Shown in pieces: positions 1-7,020 of a stretch of 64,000 nucleotides of DNA (the first letter of the stretch is position 1; each line of letters begins with the position of its first letter). A program made the position numbers and the translations under genes. The stretch is from Lentisalinibacter orientalis. Lineage in GTDB: Bacteria; Pseudomonadota; Gammaproteobacteria; Steroidobacterales; Woeseiaceae. The DNA lies in the NCBI RefSeq assembly GCF_040706535.1, contig NZ_JAPDRJ010000003.1, forward strand, positions 434,001 through 498,000, read 5' to 3'. The notes beneath the pieces are model-generated. The model ran no database searches, had not been told where the DNA came from, and was given only the letters and a program-made list of their open reading frames with translations.

Positions 1-369
1 GGAGGGCAGCCGGAAGACTGCGATATCGCCCCGCTCCGGCCGGCCAGTTTCCACCACCTCGGTGTGCAGCACCGGCAGCCGCAGGCCGTAGGAGTACTTG
101 GAGACGAAGATGAAGTCTCCCACCAGCAGGGTGGGCACCATGGAGCTCGACGGGATGCGGTAGGGCTCGAAGGCGAACGAGCGTATTGCCAGCACCAGCA
201 GCAGCACGGGGAAGAATGAGCGCGAATACTCCACGATCTTCGGCATGCCGCCACCGGCCTCCGCCCCCGCGCCGGCGCGGCGCCCGCGGCCGGCCAGCGC
301 CCACACGAGCCAGATCACGCCGGTGATCAGCGTGGCCAGTACCAACAGCAGTGACAGGTCCAATTTCAT
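1..369 (-). CDS. lepB: Signal peptidase I, N-terminal part (cut by window edge)
   Basis: Membrane-anchored serine protease that removes signal peptides from secreted proteins. Only the first 123 residues lie in the window; the gene continues past base 1. A first hydrophobic segment (about residues 5-26) is followed by a basic and glycine-rich loop and a second hydrophobic segment (about 52-63). The catalytic-serine box IPSSSMVPTLLVGDF follows, with Ser76 before Met77 as the expected nucleophile. The catalytic lysine lies outside the window. The gene follows lepA by 27 bp, the classic lepA-lepB pair, and is probably co-transcribed with it. Confidence 0.93.
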   Translation of the reverse strand, partial: MKLDLSLLLVLATLITGVIWLVWALAGRGRRAGAGAEAGGGMPKIVEYSRSFFPVLLLVLAIRSFAFEPYRIPSSSMVPTLLVGDFIFVSKYSYGLRLPVLHTEVVETGRPERGDIAVFRLPS

Positions 370-396
370 TTCCGCACGACGATCCGGTTGAGCACC

Positions 397-2187
397 TTAC
401 TTCTCCACCTGCAGTACGGCAAGGAAAGCCTCCTGGGGAATCTCCACGGAGCCCAGCTGTTTCATGCGCCGCTTGCCCTCCTTCTGCTTCTCCAGCAGCT
501 TGCGCTTGCGGCTGACGTCACCGCCGTAGCACTTCGCGGTCACGTTCTTGCGCAGTGCCTTGACCGTGCTGCGCGCGATGACGTGGGCGCCGATCGCCGC
601 CTGTATGGCCACCTCGAACATCTGCCGCGGTATCAGTTCCTTCATCTTCTCCACCAGTTCCCGGCCCCTTGGATAGGCCTTGTCCCGATGGACGATGACC
701 GACAGCGCGTCCACCTTCTCCTTGTTGATCAGGATGTCGAGACGCACGAGATCGGCCGCCTGGAAGCGGGCGAAATGATAATCGAAGCTGGCGAAACCGC
801 GGCTGGCGGACTTCAGGCGGTCGAAGAAGTCGAGCACGACCTCCGACAGCGGCATCTCGTACTCCAGCGAGACCTGGCCGCCGAGGTAGAGCATCTTGGT
901 CTGCACGCCGCGCTTCTCGATACACAGCTTCATGACGGCGCCGACGTGCTCCTCGGGCACCAGGATGCCGGCGACGATGATCGGCTCGCGGATCTCGGCG
1001 ATCTCGCCGGTCGGCGGCAGGGCGGACGGATTGTCCACGCTGATTATCTCTCCGCTCACGGTCAGCACTTCGTAGACGACGGTGGGCGCCGTGGTAATGA
1101 GGTTGATGCCGTACTCGCGCTCGAGCCGCTCCTGCACGATCTCCATGTGCAGCATGCCGAGGAAGCCGCAGCGGAAGCCGAACCCGAGCGCCACCGAGGT
1201 CTCGGGCTCGAAGTGCAGCGCGGCGTCGTTCAGCCTGAGCTTCTGCAGCGCCTCGCGGAAGGTCTCGTAGTCGTCGGACTGGGTCGGGAACAGGCCCGCG
1301 AACACCCGCGGCTGCATCTCGCGGAAGCCGGGCAGCGGCTTGTCGCAGGGCCGCTTGTCGATGGTCAGCGTGTCGCCGACGGGCGCTCCGTCGATCTCCT
1401 TGATGCTGGAGATGACGAAGCCCACCTCGCCCGCCTCCAGCGTTTCCGTATCGAGCATCTTCGGCGTGAACTTGCCCACGCGGTCCACCTGGTGGGCGCG
1501 GCCGGTCGACATGACGCGGATCTTGTCCCGGTTCGTCAGCGTGCCGTTCACCACCCGCACCAGACAGACCACGCCCACGTAGTTGTCGAACCAGGAATCG
1601 ACGATGAGTGCCTGCAGGGGCGCTTCCGTGTCGCCCACCGGCGGCGGTATGCGGGTGACCAGCGTATCCAGCAGCTCGCGCACCCCCTCGCCGGTCTTCG
1701 CGCTGACCAGCACGGCGTCGTGCGCCTCCAGACCGATGATCTCCTCGATCTCGTTGATCACCTTCTCGGGCTCCGCGGCCGGCAGGTCGATCTTGTTCAG
1801 GACGGGCACCACCTCGAGCCCCTGATCGATGGCCGTGTAGCAGTTGGCGACGCTCTGCGCCTCTACGCCCTGGGCGGCATCCACCACCAGCAGCGCGCCC
1901 TCGCAGGCGGCCAGCGAACGGGAGACCTCGTAGGAGAAGTCCACGTGGCCCGGCGTATCGATGAAGTTCAGCTCGTAGACGCGGCCATCCGTCGCCGTGT
2001 ACTCCAGCGATACGGTCTGCGCCTTGATGGTGATGCCCCGCTCGCGCTCCAGGTCCATCGAATCCAGCACCTGGGCGGCCATCTCCCGGTCACTCAGCCC
2101 CCCGCAGATGTGGATGATGCGGTCGGCCAGGGTGGACTTGCCGTGGTCGATATGGGCGATGATCGAGAAGTTGCGGATATTCTTCAT
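397..2187 (-). CDS. lepA: Elongation factor 4 (LepA), ribosome back-translocase GTPase
   Basis: Translational GTPase of 596 residues, the usual family length. Visible GTPase motifs are the P-loop AHIDHGKST (residues 11-19), switch II DTPGH (77-81) and NKID (131-134). The C-terminal domain typical of EF4 follows, with the family tail rich in lysine (for example SRKRKLLEKQKEGKRRMKQLG). The family binds stalled or misplaced ribosomes and affects translation efficiency. It precedes lepB, and a perfect TATAAT box lies about 90 bp upstream at the end of the glutaredoxin-like gene, so the pair may have its own promoter as well as readthrough from the rpoE operon. Confidence 0.97.
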   Translation of the reverse strand: MKNIRNFSIIAHIDHGKSTLADRIIHICGGLSDREMAAQVLDSMDLERERGITIKAQTVSLEYTATDGRVYELNFIDTPGHVDFSYEVSRSLAACEGALLVVDAAQGVEAQSVANCYTAIDQGLEVVPVLNKIDLPAAEPEKVINEIEEIIGLEAHDAVLVSAKTGEGVRELLDTLVTRIPPPVGDTEAPLQALIVDSWFDNYVGVVCLVRVVNGTLTNRDKIRVMSTGRAHQVDRVGKFTPKMLDTETLEAGEVGFVISSIKEIDGAPVGDTLTIDKRPCDKPLPGFREMQPRVFAGLFPTQSDDYETFREALQKLRLNDAALHFEPETSVALGFGFRCGFLGMLHMEIVQERLEREYGINLITTAPTVVYEVLTVSGEIISVDNPSALPPTGEIAEIREPIIVAGILVPEEHVGAVMKLCIEKRGVQTKMLYLGGQVSLEYEMPLSEVVLDFFDRLKSASRGFASFDYHFARFQAADLVRLDILINKEKVDALSVIVHRDKAYPRGRELVEKMKELIPRQMFEVAIQAAIGAHVIARSTVKALRKNVTAKCYGGDVSRKRKLLEKQKEGKRRMKQLGSVEIPQEAFLAVLQVEK

Positions 2188-2278
2188 ATAAGCGGAGTCG
2201 ACTCAGGATGGTGCGCGGGGAGCCGGCTCGCGGTGCCCGGGCGGGCCCGGATACCCGAGAGTCCCCGGGGCAGCGCGG

Positions 2279-2284
2279 ATTATA
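2279..2284 (-). promoter_or_regulatory. Candidate -10 element (TATAAT) ahead of lepA-lepB
   Basis: A perfect TATAAT on the minus strand overlaps the stop codon of the glutaredoxin-like gene, about 90 bp before the lepA start. No convincing -35 hexamer is visible at 16-18 bp, so this is a weak promoter call based on the -10 alone. The leader between it and lepA is very GC-rich, with CCCGGG-type inverted repeats. Confidence 0.35.
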
Positions 2285-2561
2285 AACGGCCCGGGGGTTC
2301 CGGTTCGCCGATTTCAGTGGGTGCGCCGCACTGATCCAGGTATTCCAGCACCCGCGCCCGGTCCAGTCTGGCCTCGCAGAGCACCCGGCCGTCCGCCTCG
2401 AGCACCGGCACGCGCAACCCGTAGCGCTCGACCAGGTCCGGGTCGCGGTCCACGTCGCGCAGGTGGAGGCGGACCCGGCCCCGCGTCAGCGGCATCAGTT
2501 CCTCGATGAGGACCTCGCACAGGTGACAGCCGCGCCGGGTAAATACCGTCAGCTCACGCAT
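2280..2561 (-). CDS. Glutaredoxin-like small thiol protein (DUF836-type)
   Basis: A 93-residue thioredoxin-fold protein starting MRELTVFTRRGCHLCE, with the redox motif CHLC at residues 12-15, a predicted beta-alpha-beta start and a later VPVLEADGRVL segment that fits the cis-proline strand. I start it at 2561 because that ATG overlaps the rseC stop by 8 bp and gives a family-like N terminus; a longer in-frame reading upstream has none of these features. Proteins of this type often sit between the rse/muc genes and lepA. The substrate is unknown; a role in disulfide reduction is inferred from the motif. Confidence 0.8.
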   Translation of the reverse strand: MRELTVFTRRGCHLCEVLIEELMPLTRGRVRLHLRDVDRDPDLVERYGLRVPVLEADGRVLCEARLDRARVLEYLDQCGAPTEIGEPEPPGRL

Positions 2562-3024
2562 CCGCGGCGGCCTCCGCCGATCCGTCCACGAGCAGGCGGG
2601 GATGGCAGCGGCCGTCCGCGTCCAGACGCCGCGATACCCCCCGGGCCAGCGGCAGAGCCGCCGCGAATCCGCCGAACGCGAGGCCGACAGCGGCAGGCTC
2701 GCCGAGACCCAGCAGGGTCGCCGCCACGCTGCCCGCCAGCAGGCCCGCGAGCGGGATGCCGTAGACCGCAACGGCGGCACCGGCGAGACCGCGCTGCTTC
2801 ATGGCCACGCGGACGGTGTCGCCCGGCGCCGGGCGGTAACCCGGGGGCCTGGTCAGTATCAGCCGGCCCTCGCCTGCGCGCGCCGCCGCGAAACCGAAAC
2901 CGCAGCCCTCGCCGCGGGCGCAGCGCGCGCAGGCGCCCGCCGCTGCCACCCGCACCGCCACGCTCTGCCCGTCGACCGCCTCGACCCGGCCGTCGCGGAC
3001 CAGCAGTCCGTCGCTGTCACTCAC
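2554..3024 (-). CDS. rseC: RseC/MucC inner-membrane sigma-E modulator
   Basis: A 156-residue membrane protein. The N-terminal domain has a cysteine cluster (Cys32, Cys35 and Cys41), and two hydrophobic segments follow at about residues 80-105 and 110-128; this is the RseC/MucC architecture. Family members act as modest modulators of the sigma-E pathway, and some help reduce SoxR. It is the fourth gene of rpoE-rseA-rseB-rseC and overlaps rseB by 8 bp upstream and the glutaredoxin-like gene by 8 bp downstream, which indicates translational coupling. Confidence 0.9.
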   Translation of the reverse strand: MSDSDGLLVRDGRVEAVDGQSVAVRVAAAGACARCARGEGCGFGFAAARAGEGRLILTRPPGYRPAPGDTVRVAMKQRGLAGAAVAVYGIPLAGLLAGSVAATLLGLGEPAAVGLAFGGFAAALPLARGVSRRLDADGRCHPRLLVDGSAEAAADA

Positions 3025-4018
3025 CGGCAGGCGCGGCGGCGAGAGAATTGGCGATCATCCGCACCGTATGCCCCGGCACCTCGCCGATCACCGTGACCTG
3101 GTGTCCGTTGACCACGGTGCCGAAGGCGTAGGCGGCGCCGATACGGGAGGCGCCTTCGAGCTTGCCGCCCGCCTGCTGCCCGGCCTCGACGAAGACGGAC
3201 ACGCTGGCGACGCCGTCGGAATAGACGATGTGGGCCACCTCGCCCTCGCTGTCCGGGAAACGCTCCGTGCCCGCGGAGACCAGCCGGAAGCCGCTCGGCA
3301 CTTCCCGGGCCTCGAAGCCGGTGGGATTGACGTCGTCGCGCCCGGGCGTCTGCCCGGCGTCCCGCACCCAGGTGAAACCCTCGATGTCCATCGACGGGCG
3401 AAACGCCGAGGCCGGGATGGGCTTGCCGATGGTGATCTCGGCGAAGCGCATCTCCTCGACGATGTCGCCGCCGGTGCCCACCACCTGACGCCGCAGCGGC
3501 AGGGCGGAGGCCTTGTCCAGCCAGAGTCGGTGACCGAAGCGGAAATGATCGCGGGGGCGGATGGCCAGCTGCACCGACGGGCGGCCCACCACGCGTTCGT
3601 AGTCCTCGATGGTGAGGTCGTAGCTGCGCGACAGCGCCTCGGGCTGCACGGCGAGACGGCCGAACAGACCTTCCTGGTTGATCTGCTGCTCGACCAGCAC
3701 CATGCGGCTCTCGGGCAGGATGCAGTGCACCTCGTCGCCGGCCCGGATGATCTCCCGGCCGGCCCCGTCCAGGGATTCGAGCTTCTCGCTCACCTCGCCG
3801 TCTTCATAACGATGGACGATGCGCAGCGTCTGCACCTGACCGTTATGCACCCGCACGACGGTGCCGCTGTAGTTCGCCTGCTCGACGGCCACCGCCATGC
3901 GCTGCAGCCATTCCATGGGCGAGGGTTCCGCCGCCAGCGCGGCGCCGCACAGCGCCGCGGCGGCGAAGCCGGCGAAGAGGCTGCCGCCGCGCACCGCTGC
4001 GTTACCGGGCCGCATCAT
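3017..4018 (-). CDS. rseB: RseB/MucB periplasmic negative regulator of sigma-E
   Basis: A 333-residue exported protein with a Sec signal peptide (hydrophobic core about residues 13-28, cleavage near ALA-A). The mature part is the MucB/RseB two-domain fold, seen in the segments EWLQRMAVAVEQANYSGTVV and FRLVSAGTERF. RseB binds the periplasmic domain of RseA and shields it from DegS cleavage until mislocalised lipoprotein or LPS signals arrive. Its start overlaps the rseA end by 17 bp, as expected for coupled production of the two partners. Confidence 0.95.
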   Translation of the reverse strand: MMRPGNAAVRGGSLFAGFAAAALCGAALAAEPSPMEWLQRMAVAVEQANYSGTVVRVHNGQVQTLRIVHRYEDGEVSEKLESLDGAGREIIRAGDEVHCILPESRMVLVEQQINQEGLFGRLAVQPEALSRSYDLTIEDYERVVGRPSVQLAIRPRDHFRFGHRLWLDKASALPLRRQVVGTGGDIVEEMRFAEITIGKPIPASAFRPSMDIEGFTWVRDAGQTPGRDDVNPTGFEAREVPSGFRLVSAGTERFPDSEGEVAHIVYSDGVASVSVFVEAGQQAGGKLEGASRIGAAYAFGTVVNGHQVTVIGEVPGHTVRMIANSLAAAPAGE

Positions 4019-4688
4019 CCGCCGGGTTCTCTGCCGTTCCCGTCCGTCCGTCTTCAGAGGTCACCGTGGAGTTTTCCGTGGAGGTTTCCGTGGCGTATTC
4101 CGTGGCATTTACCAGCGGTCCGTTCGGCTGCGTGACGATGCGGCTGTGCATGCCGCTGCGCATGAGTGTACCAGCCCGCTCGCCGTGGCTGATCATGTAG
4201 TTGGTCAGCCGCGCCGGCACGGCACTCACCGGCCGGACGGTCACGGGCGCATCCGCCGGAACGGTGTAGGCGTAGCCTTCGGCGGCCGCATCCAGGGGTG
4301 CCGCCACCGGGGCTTCCTCGGCGGTGTCCGCGGTGACCGCCTCGGGCCCGGCCACCTCGCCGGTGTTCTGCAGCCCCATCAGCGCGACCACCGCCACGGT
4401 CGCGGCCACCGCCACGCCGGCCGCCGGGCGCAGCCAGCGGGAGCGGACGGGCCCGGCTACGGTGCCGCCGTAGGTGGTCTCGTCGTCGAGCGCCGCCGCC
4501 ACCCGCCCGGCCAGGTCGACGCCCGCCAGGCGTTCGCCCCGCAGCGCCTGTCCGATCAGCAGATAGCGCCCGGCGACGCGCCGCAGTTCCTCGTCGCCCT
4601 GCAGCCGCCGTAACAACAGCTCCGCTTCTCCGTCGGGCAGTTCGTCGTCCAGGAAGGCCGACATCTGGTCTCGTAGCTTGTCGTTCAT
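4002..4688 (-). CDS. rseA: RseA/MucA anti-sigma-E factor
   Basis: Single-pass inner-membrane anti-sigma factor that holds RpoE inactive. I use the ATG at 4688 (MNDKLRDQMSAFLDDEL), which fits the family start and gives 228 residues. The N-terminal anti-sigma domain spans about residues 1-70, the membrane segment about 87-106, and the rest is periplasmic. The C-terminal tail is odd: a threonine/glutamate-rich stretch made by four copies of a 12-bp repeat (about residues 193-209). The gene starts 33 bp after rpoE and overlaps rseB. Regulated proteolysis would need RseP, encoded at 38.1-39.5 kb, and DegS, not in the window. Confidence 0.93.
   Translation of the reverse strand: MNDKLRDQMSAFLDDELPDGEAELLLRRLQGDEELRRVAGRYLLIGQALRGERLAGVDLAGRVAAALDDETTYGGTVAGPVRSRWLRPAAGVAVAATVAVVALMGLQNTGEVAGPEAVTADTAEEAPVAAPLDAAAEGYAYTVPADAPVTVRPVSAVPARLTNYMISHGERAGTLMRSGMHSRIVTQPNGPLVNATEYATETSTENSTVTSEDGRTGTAENPADDAAR
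4064..4111. repeat. 12-bp tandem repeat, 4 copies, in the 3' end of rseA
   Basis: The core CCGTGG recurs at 4064, 4076, 4088 and 4100, an exact 12-bp period with partly diverged units (coding-strand unit ACGGAAACCTCC and variants). It encodes a T-E-x-x repeat at the periplasmic end of RseA. Confidence 0.85.
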
Positions 4689-4721
4689 GTCACACCGATC
4701 TCTTCTGCCGGACCGCACGCC

Positions 4722-5297
4722 TCACGCGAGGAGCGGCTCGATCCGTTTACTGATGGCTTCCCTCGCCCTGAAGATGCGCGAGCGCACGGTACCCACGGGG
4801 CACTCCATGGTCTCGGCGATTTCCTCGTAGGTCATGCCTTCCAACTCGCGCAGGACAATCGCCGTGCGCAAATCCTCGGGCAGATCCTGGATCGCCTCAT
4901 TGATCGTCTGCTGCACCTCGTCCTTCATCAGAACCCGTTCCGGGCTGTCGATATCCTTGAGACGGGCCTGCATGTCGTATTGTTCCGGGTCCTGGAGATC
5001 CAGGTCGTATTCCACCGGCCGGCGCTTCGCCGCCACCAGGTAGTTCTTGGCCGTATTGACGGCGATACGGTACAGCCAGGTGTAGAACGCGCTGTCGCCC
5101 CGGAACCGCGGCAGGGCCCGGTAGGCCTTGAGGAATGCCTCCTGGGCCACGTCGTTGGCCTCGTCGGGGTCCCGCACATAGCGCATCACCAGGTTCACGA
5201 TCTTCGTCTGGTACTTGAGCACGAGCAGGTTGAAAGCCTGCTTGTCCCCCTGCTGTACCCGCTTTACCAGTGCGGCGTCGCTCCGCTTCGCGCTCAT
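4722..5297 (-). CDS. rpoE: RNA polymerase sigma-E factor (RpoE/AlgU)
   Basis: ECF sigma factor of 191 residues, the standard length. Region 2 is visible as DEANDVAQEAFLKAYRALPRF and the FYTWLYRIAVNTAKNYL segment. Region 4 has LPEDLRTAIVLRELEGMTY and the helix-turn-helix EEIAETMECPVGTVRSRIFRA. It directs transcription of envelope-stress genes and, in relatives, of its own operon; a sigma-E-like promoter is present 43-69 bp upstream. The likely regulon includes the rseP-bamA-skp-lpx genes elsewhere in this window, although I saw no clear sigma-E box there. Confidence 0.97.
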   Translation of the reverse strand: MSAKRSDAALVKRVQQGDKQAFNLLVLKYQTKIVNLVMRYVRDPDEANDVAQEAFLKAYRALPRFRGDSAFYTWLYRIAVNTAKNYLVAAKRRPVEYDLDLQDPEQYDMQARLKDIDSPERVLMKDEVQQTINEAIQDLPEDLRTAIVLRELEGMTYEEIAETMECPVGTVRSRIFRAREAISKRIEPLLA

Positions 5298-5339
5298 CGG
5301 TCGGACTCACGCAGGACGGTATCGCGCACTGCCAACGCA

Positions 5340-5366
5340 ATAGACAGGGGGCCGTCTGGAAAGTTC
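5340..5366 (-). promoter_or_regulatory. Sigma-E-type promoter of rpoE
   Basis: On the minus strand GAACTT (5361-5366) is followed after 15 bp by GTCTAT (5340-5345). This matches the sigma-E pattern GGAACTT-N15/16-GTCTAA closely in sequence and spacing. It lies 43-69 bp before the rpoE start codon and indicates autoregulation of rpoE-rseABC. Confidence 0.75.
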
Positions 5367-5400
5367 TCGGGATAAGGCATCGGCGAGCAGGAAAATCCTT

Positions 5401-5424
5401 GTTTGTGATGCGGTTTGTGATGCG
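5401..5424. repeat. Perfect 12-bp tandem duplication upstream of rpoE
   Basis: GTTTGTGATGCG occurs twice back to back (5401-5412 and 5413-5424), about 35 bp upstream of the sigma-E -35 box, in the ygfX-rpoE spacer. Confidence 0.9.
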
Positions 5425-5505
5425 CCTCACGCGACGTGCCGCTAGCGTGGCGGGCTACAGCGCATGATGGACCTGATGAAAGACGCCGGGACGACCGAAT
5501 CAATT

Positions 5506-5967
5506 CTAGCAGTTGGGCGAGTTTGCAACCAAAGCGCCTCGCCGCGTGCGCCAGAGTATGCGCAGGCGGCGCCAGTCGTCCCCGCGCTGCGAGCGCGGCG
5601 GCCGCAGCGGCACCAGCCACCGCCGCCCGCCGTCGCCGCGGAATGCGGCCAGCGCGGCGCCGCGGCCGAACCAGCTCGCCGGCGACAGGCTGACGCACAC
5701 TTCCCCGTGACCGGTGCTGAGCGACCAGCCGCCCGCCGGATCGAAGCTCACGGCCTCGGGCAGGGCCGCGCAGGCGGCAAGGCGGCGGTGACAGACCAGC
5801 CCCGCCGCCAGCGGCAGGACGCCGGCCAGGCGGCCCCAGCCGCTGCCGACTGCGGCCAGCGCAAAGGCCGTGAGCAGCGCGACCGCCGCGATGTAACCGT
5901 GCAGCCAGCGCCCATGCGCGCGGTCAACGGGCAGAGAAATCGCGAATCCGTCGGATGATGTCGGCAA
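5506..5967 (-). CDS. ygfX: YgfX-like small membrane protein (CptA family)
   Basis: A 153-residue protein with a strongly hydrophobic N-terminal third (about residues 25-65, probably two membrane segments) and a basic cytoplasmic part with GGWSLSTGHG and a W-R-R-L-R-I-L-W-R tail. It directly follows and overlaps sdhE by 44 bp, the same pair as E. coli ygfX-sdhE. In E. coli YgfX has been described both as a toxin inhibiting cytoskeletal proteins and as an SdhE partner. The identification rests mainly on this pairing and architecture, because the sequence is poorly conserved. Confidence 0.75.
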   Translation of the reverse strand: MPTSSDGFAISLPVDRAHGRWLHGYIAAVALLTAFALAAVGSGWGRLAGVLPLAAGLVCHRRLAACAALPEAVSFDPAGGWSLSTGHGEVCVSLSPASWFGRGAALAAFRGDGGRRWLVPLRPPRSQRGDDWRRLRILWRTRRGALVANSPNC

Positions 5968-6175
5968 ACCCGGGCTCCGGTTCGGCTCTGCCGAGCAGAT
6001 AAGCCCATATCTCCGGGTCCTGCGACTCCAGTAAGGCCGCGAAATCCGCCTTTAGGGGCTCATCCAGGCGCGGATACTCCTGTTCGAGGAAGCCGCTCAG
6101 GAGGACGTCGAGCTCGCGCATGCCACGCCGGCACAGCCAGCGCAGCCGCCCCGGCGGCGCTGCGGAATCCGTCAT
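5924..6175 (-). CDS. sdhE: SdhE, FAD assembly factor for succinate dehydrogenase
   Basis: A small 83-residue protein that promotes covalent FAD attachment to SdhA. The diagnostic RGxxE motif appears as RRGMRELD (residues 16-23), followed by the family pattern FLEQEYPRLDE and an acidic helix. It lies 13 bp after sdhB, so the assembly factor is made with its client. It overlaps ygfX at its 3' end. Confidence 0.95.
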   Translation of the reverse strand: MTDSAAPPGRLRWLCRRGMRELDVLLSGFLEQEYPRLDEPLKADFAALLESQDPEIWAYLLGRAEPEPGFADIIRRIRDFSAR

Positions 6176-6188
6176 CGCCGCCCGGCCC

Positions 6189-6971
6189 TCAGAGCCGGCG
6201 CTCGGCCAGCATCTTCTTCGTCTCGGCGATGGCCTTCGCCGGATTCAGGCCCTTGGGGCAGGTCTGGGTGCAGTTCATGATGGTGTGGCACCGGTACAGG
6301 CGGAAGGGATCCTCCAGCGCGTCCAGCCGCTCCCCGGTGGCCTCGTCCCGGCTGTCCACCAGCCAGCGGTAGGCGGCCAGCAGCGTGGCCGGACCGAGGT
6401 AGCGGTCGCCGTTCCACCAGTAGCTCGGGCAACTGGTGGAGCAGCAGGCGCACAGGATGCAGGCCGACGGGCTGTTGATCTTCTCCTGGTCCTCCTTCGA
6501 CTGCAGCCGCTCGCGGTCCGGCGGCGCCGGCGTGCGGGTCTGCAGCCAGGGCTTGATGGAGGCGTACTGGGCGTAGAAGTTCGTGAGATCGCCCACCAGG
6601 TCCTTCACCACCGGCAGATGCGGCAGCGGGTAGACCCTGATGTCGCCGCCCACGTCCTCGTTGGCGGTGATGCAGGCCAGGTGATTGCCGCCGTCGATAT
6701 TCATCGCGCAGGAGCCGCAGATGCCCTCCCGGCAGGAGCGGCGGAAGGTGAGCGTGGGGTCGACCTCGTTCTTGATCTTGATCAGCGCATCGAGAACCAT
6801 GGGGCCGCACTCGTCCATGTCCACCTCGTAGGTGTCCATGCGCGGGTTCTCGCCGCTGTCCGGGTCGTAGCGATAGATCACGAACCGGCGCACGTTCTTC
6901 GCGCCGTCGGGTGCGGGGAAATGGCGGCCCTTCCCTATCCGTGAGTTCTCCGGGAGTCGAAATTCTGCCAC
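6189..6971 (-). CDS. sdhB: Succinate dehydrogenase iron-sulfur subunit
   Basis: Electron-transfer subunit of complex II, 260 residues. The [2Fe-2S] cysteines are Cys80, Cys85, Cys88 and Cys100 (CREGICGSC...C). The [4Fe-4S] and [3Fe-4S] ligands are in CILCACCSTSCP (171-182) and CHTIMNCTQTCPKG (228-241). All expected ligands are intact. It passes electrons from the SdhA flavin to quinone bound at SdhCD. It sits 49 bp downstream of sdhA in the sdhCDAB operon. Confidence 0.98.
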   Translation of the reverse strand: MAEFRLPENSRIGKGRHFPAPDGAKNVRRFVIYRYDPDSGENPRMDTYEVDMDECGPMVLDALIKIKNEVDPTLTFRRSCREGICGSCAMNIDGGNHLACITANEDVGGDIRVYPLPHLPVVKDLVGDLTNFYAQYASIKPWLQTRTPAPPDRERLQSKEDQEKINSPSACILCACCSTSCPSYWWNGDRYLGPATLLAAYRWLVDSRDEATGERLDALEDPFRLYRCHTIMNCTQTCPKGLNPAKAIAETKKMLAERRL

Positions 6972-7020
6972 GTCTGCCGATTCCTCTTGGTGTTGCCGTG
7001 TCGGGGTGTGCCCGTCCGGG

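Noticed and set aside
388..2334. Long open frame opposite lepA (648 codons)
   Set aside because: It is the antisense shadow of lepA in GC-rich DNA; the product is rich in His, Arg, Leu and Ala without motifs, and lepA is certain.
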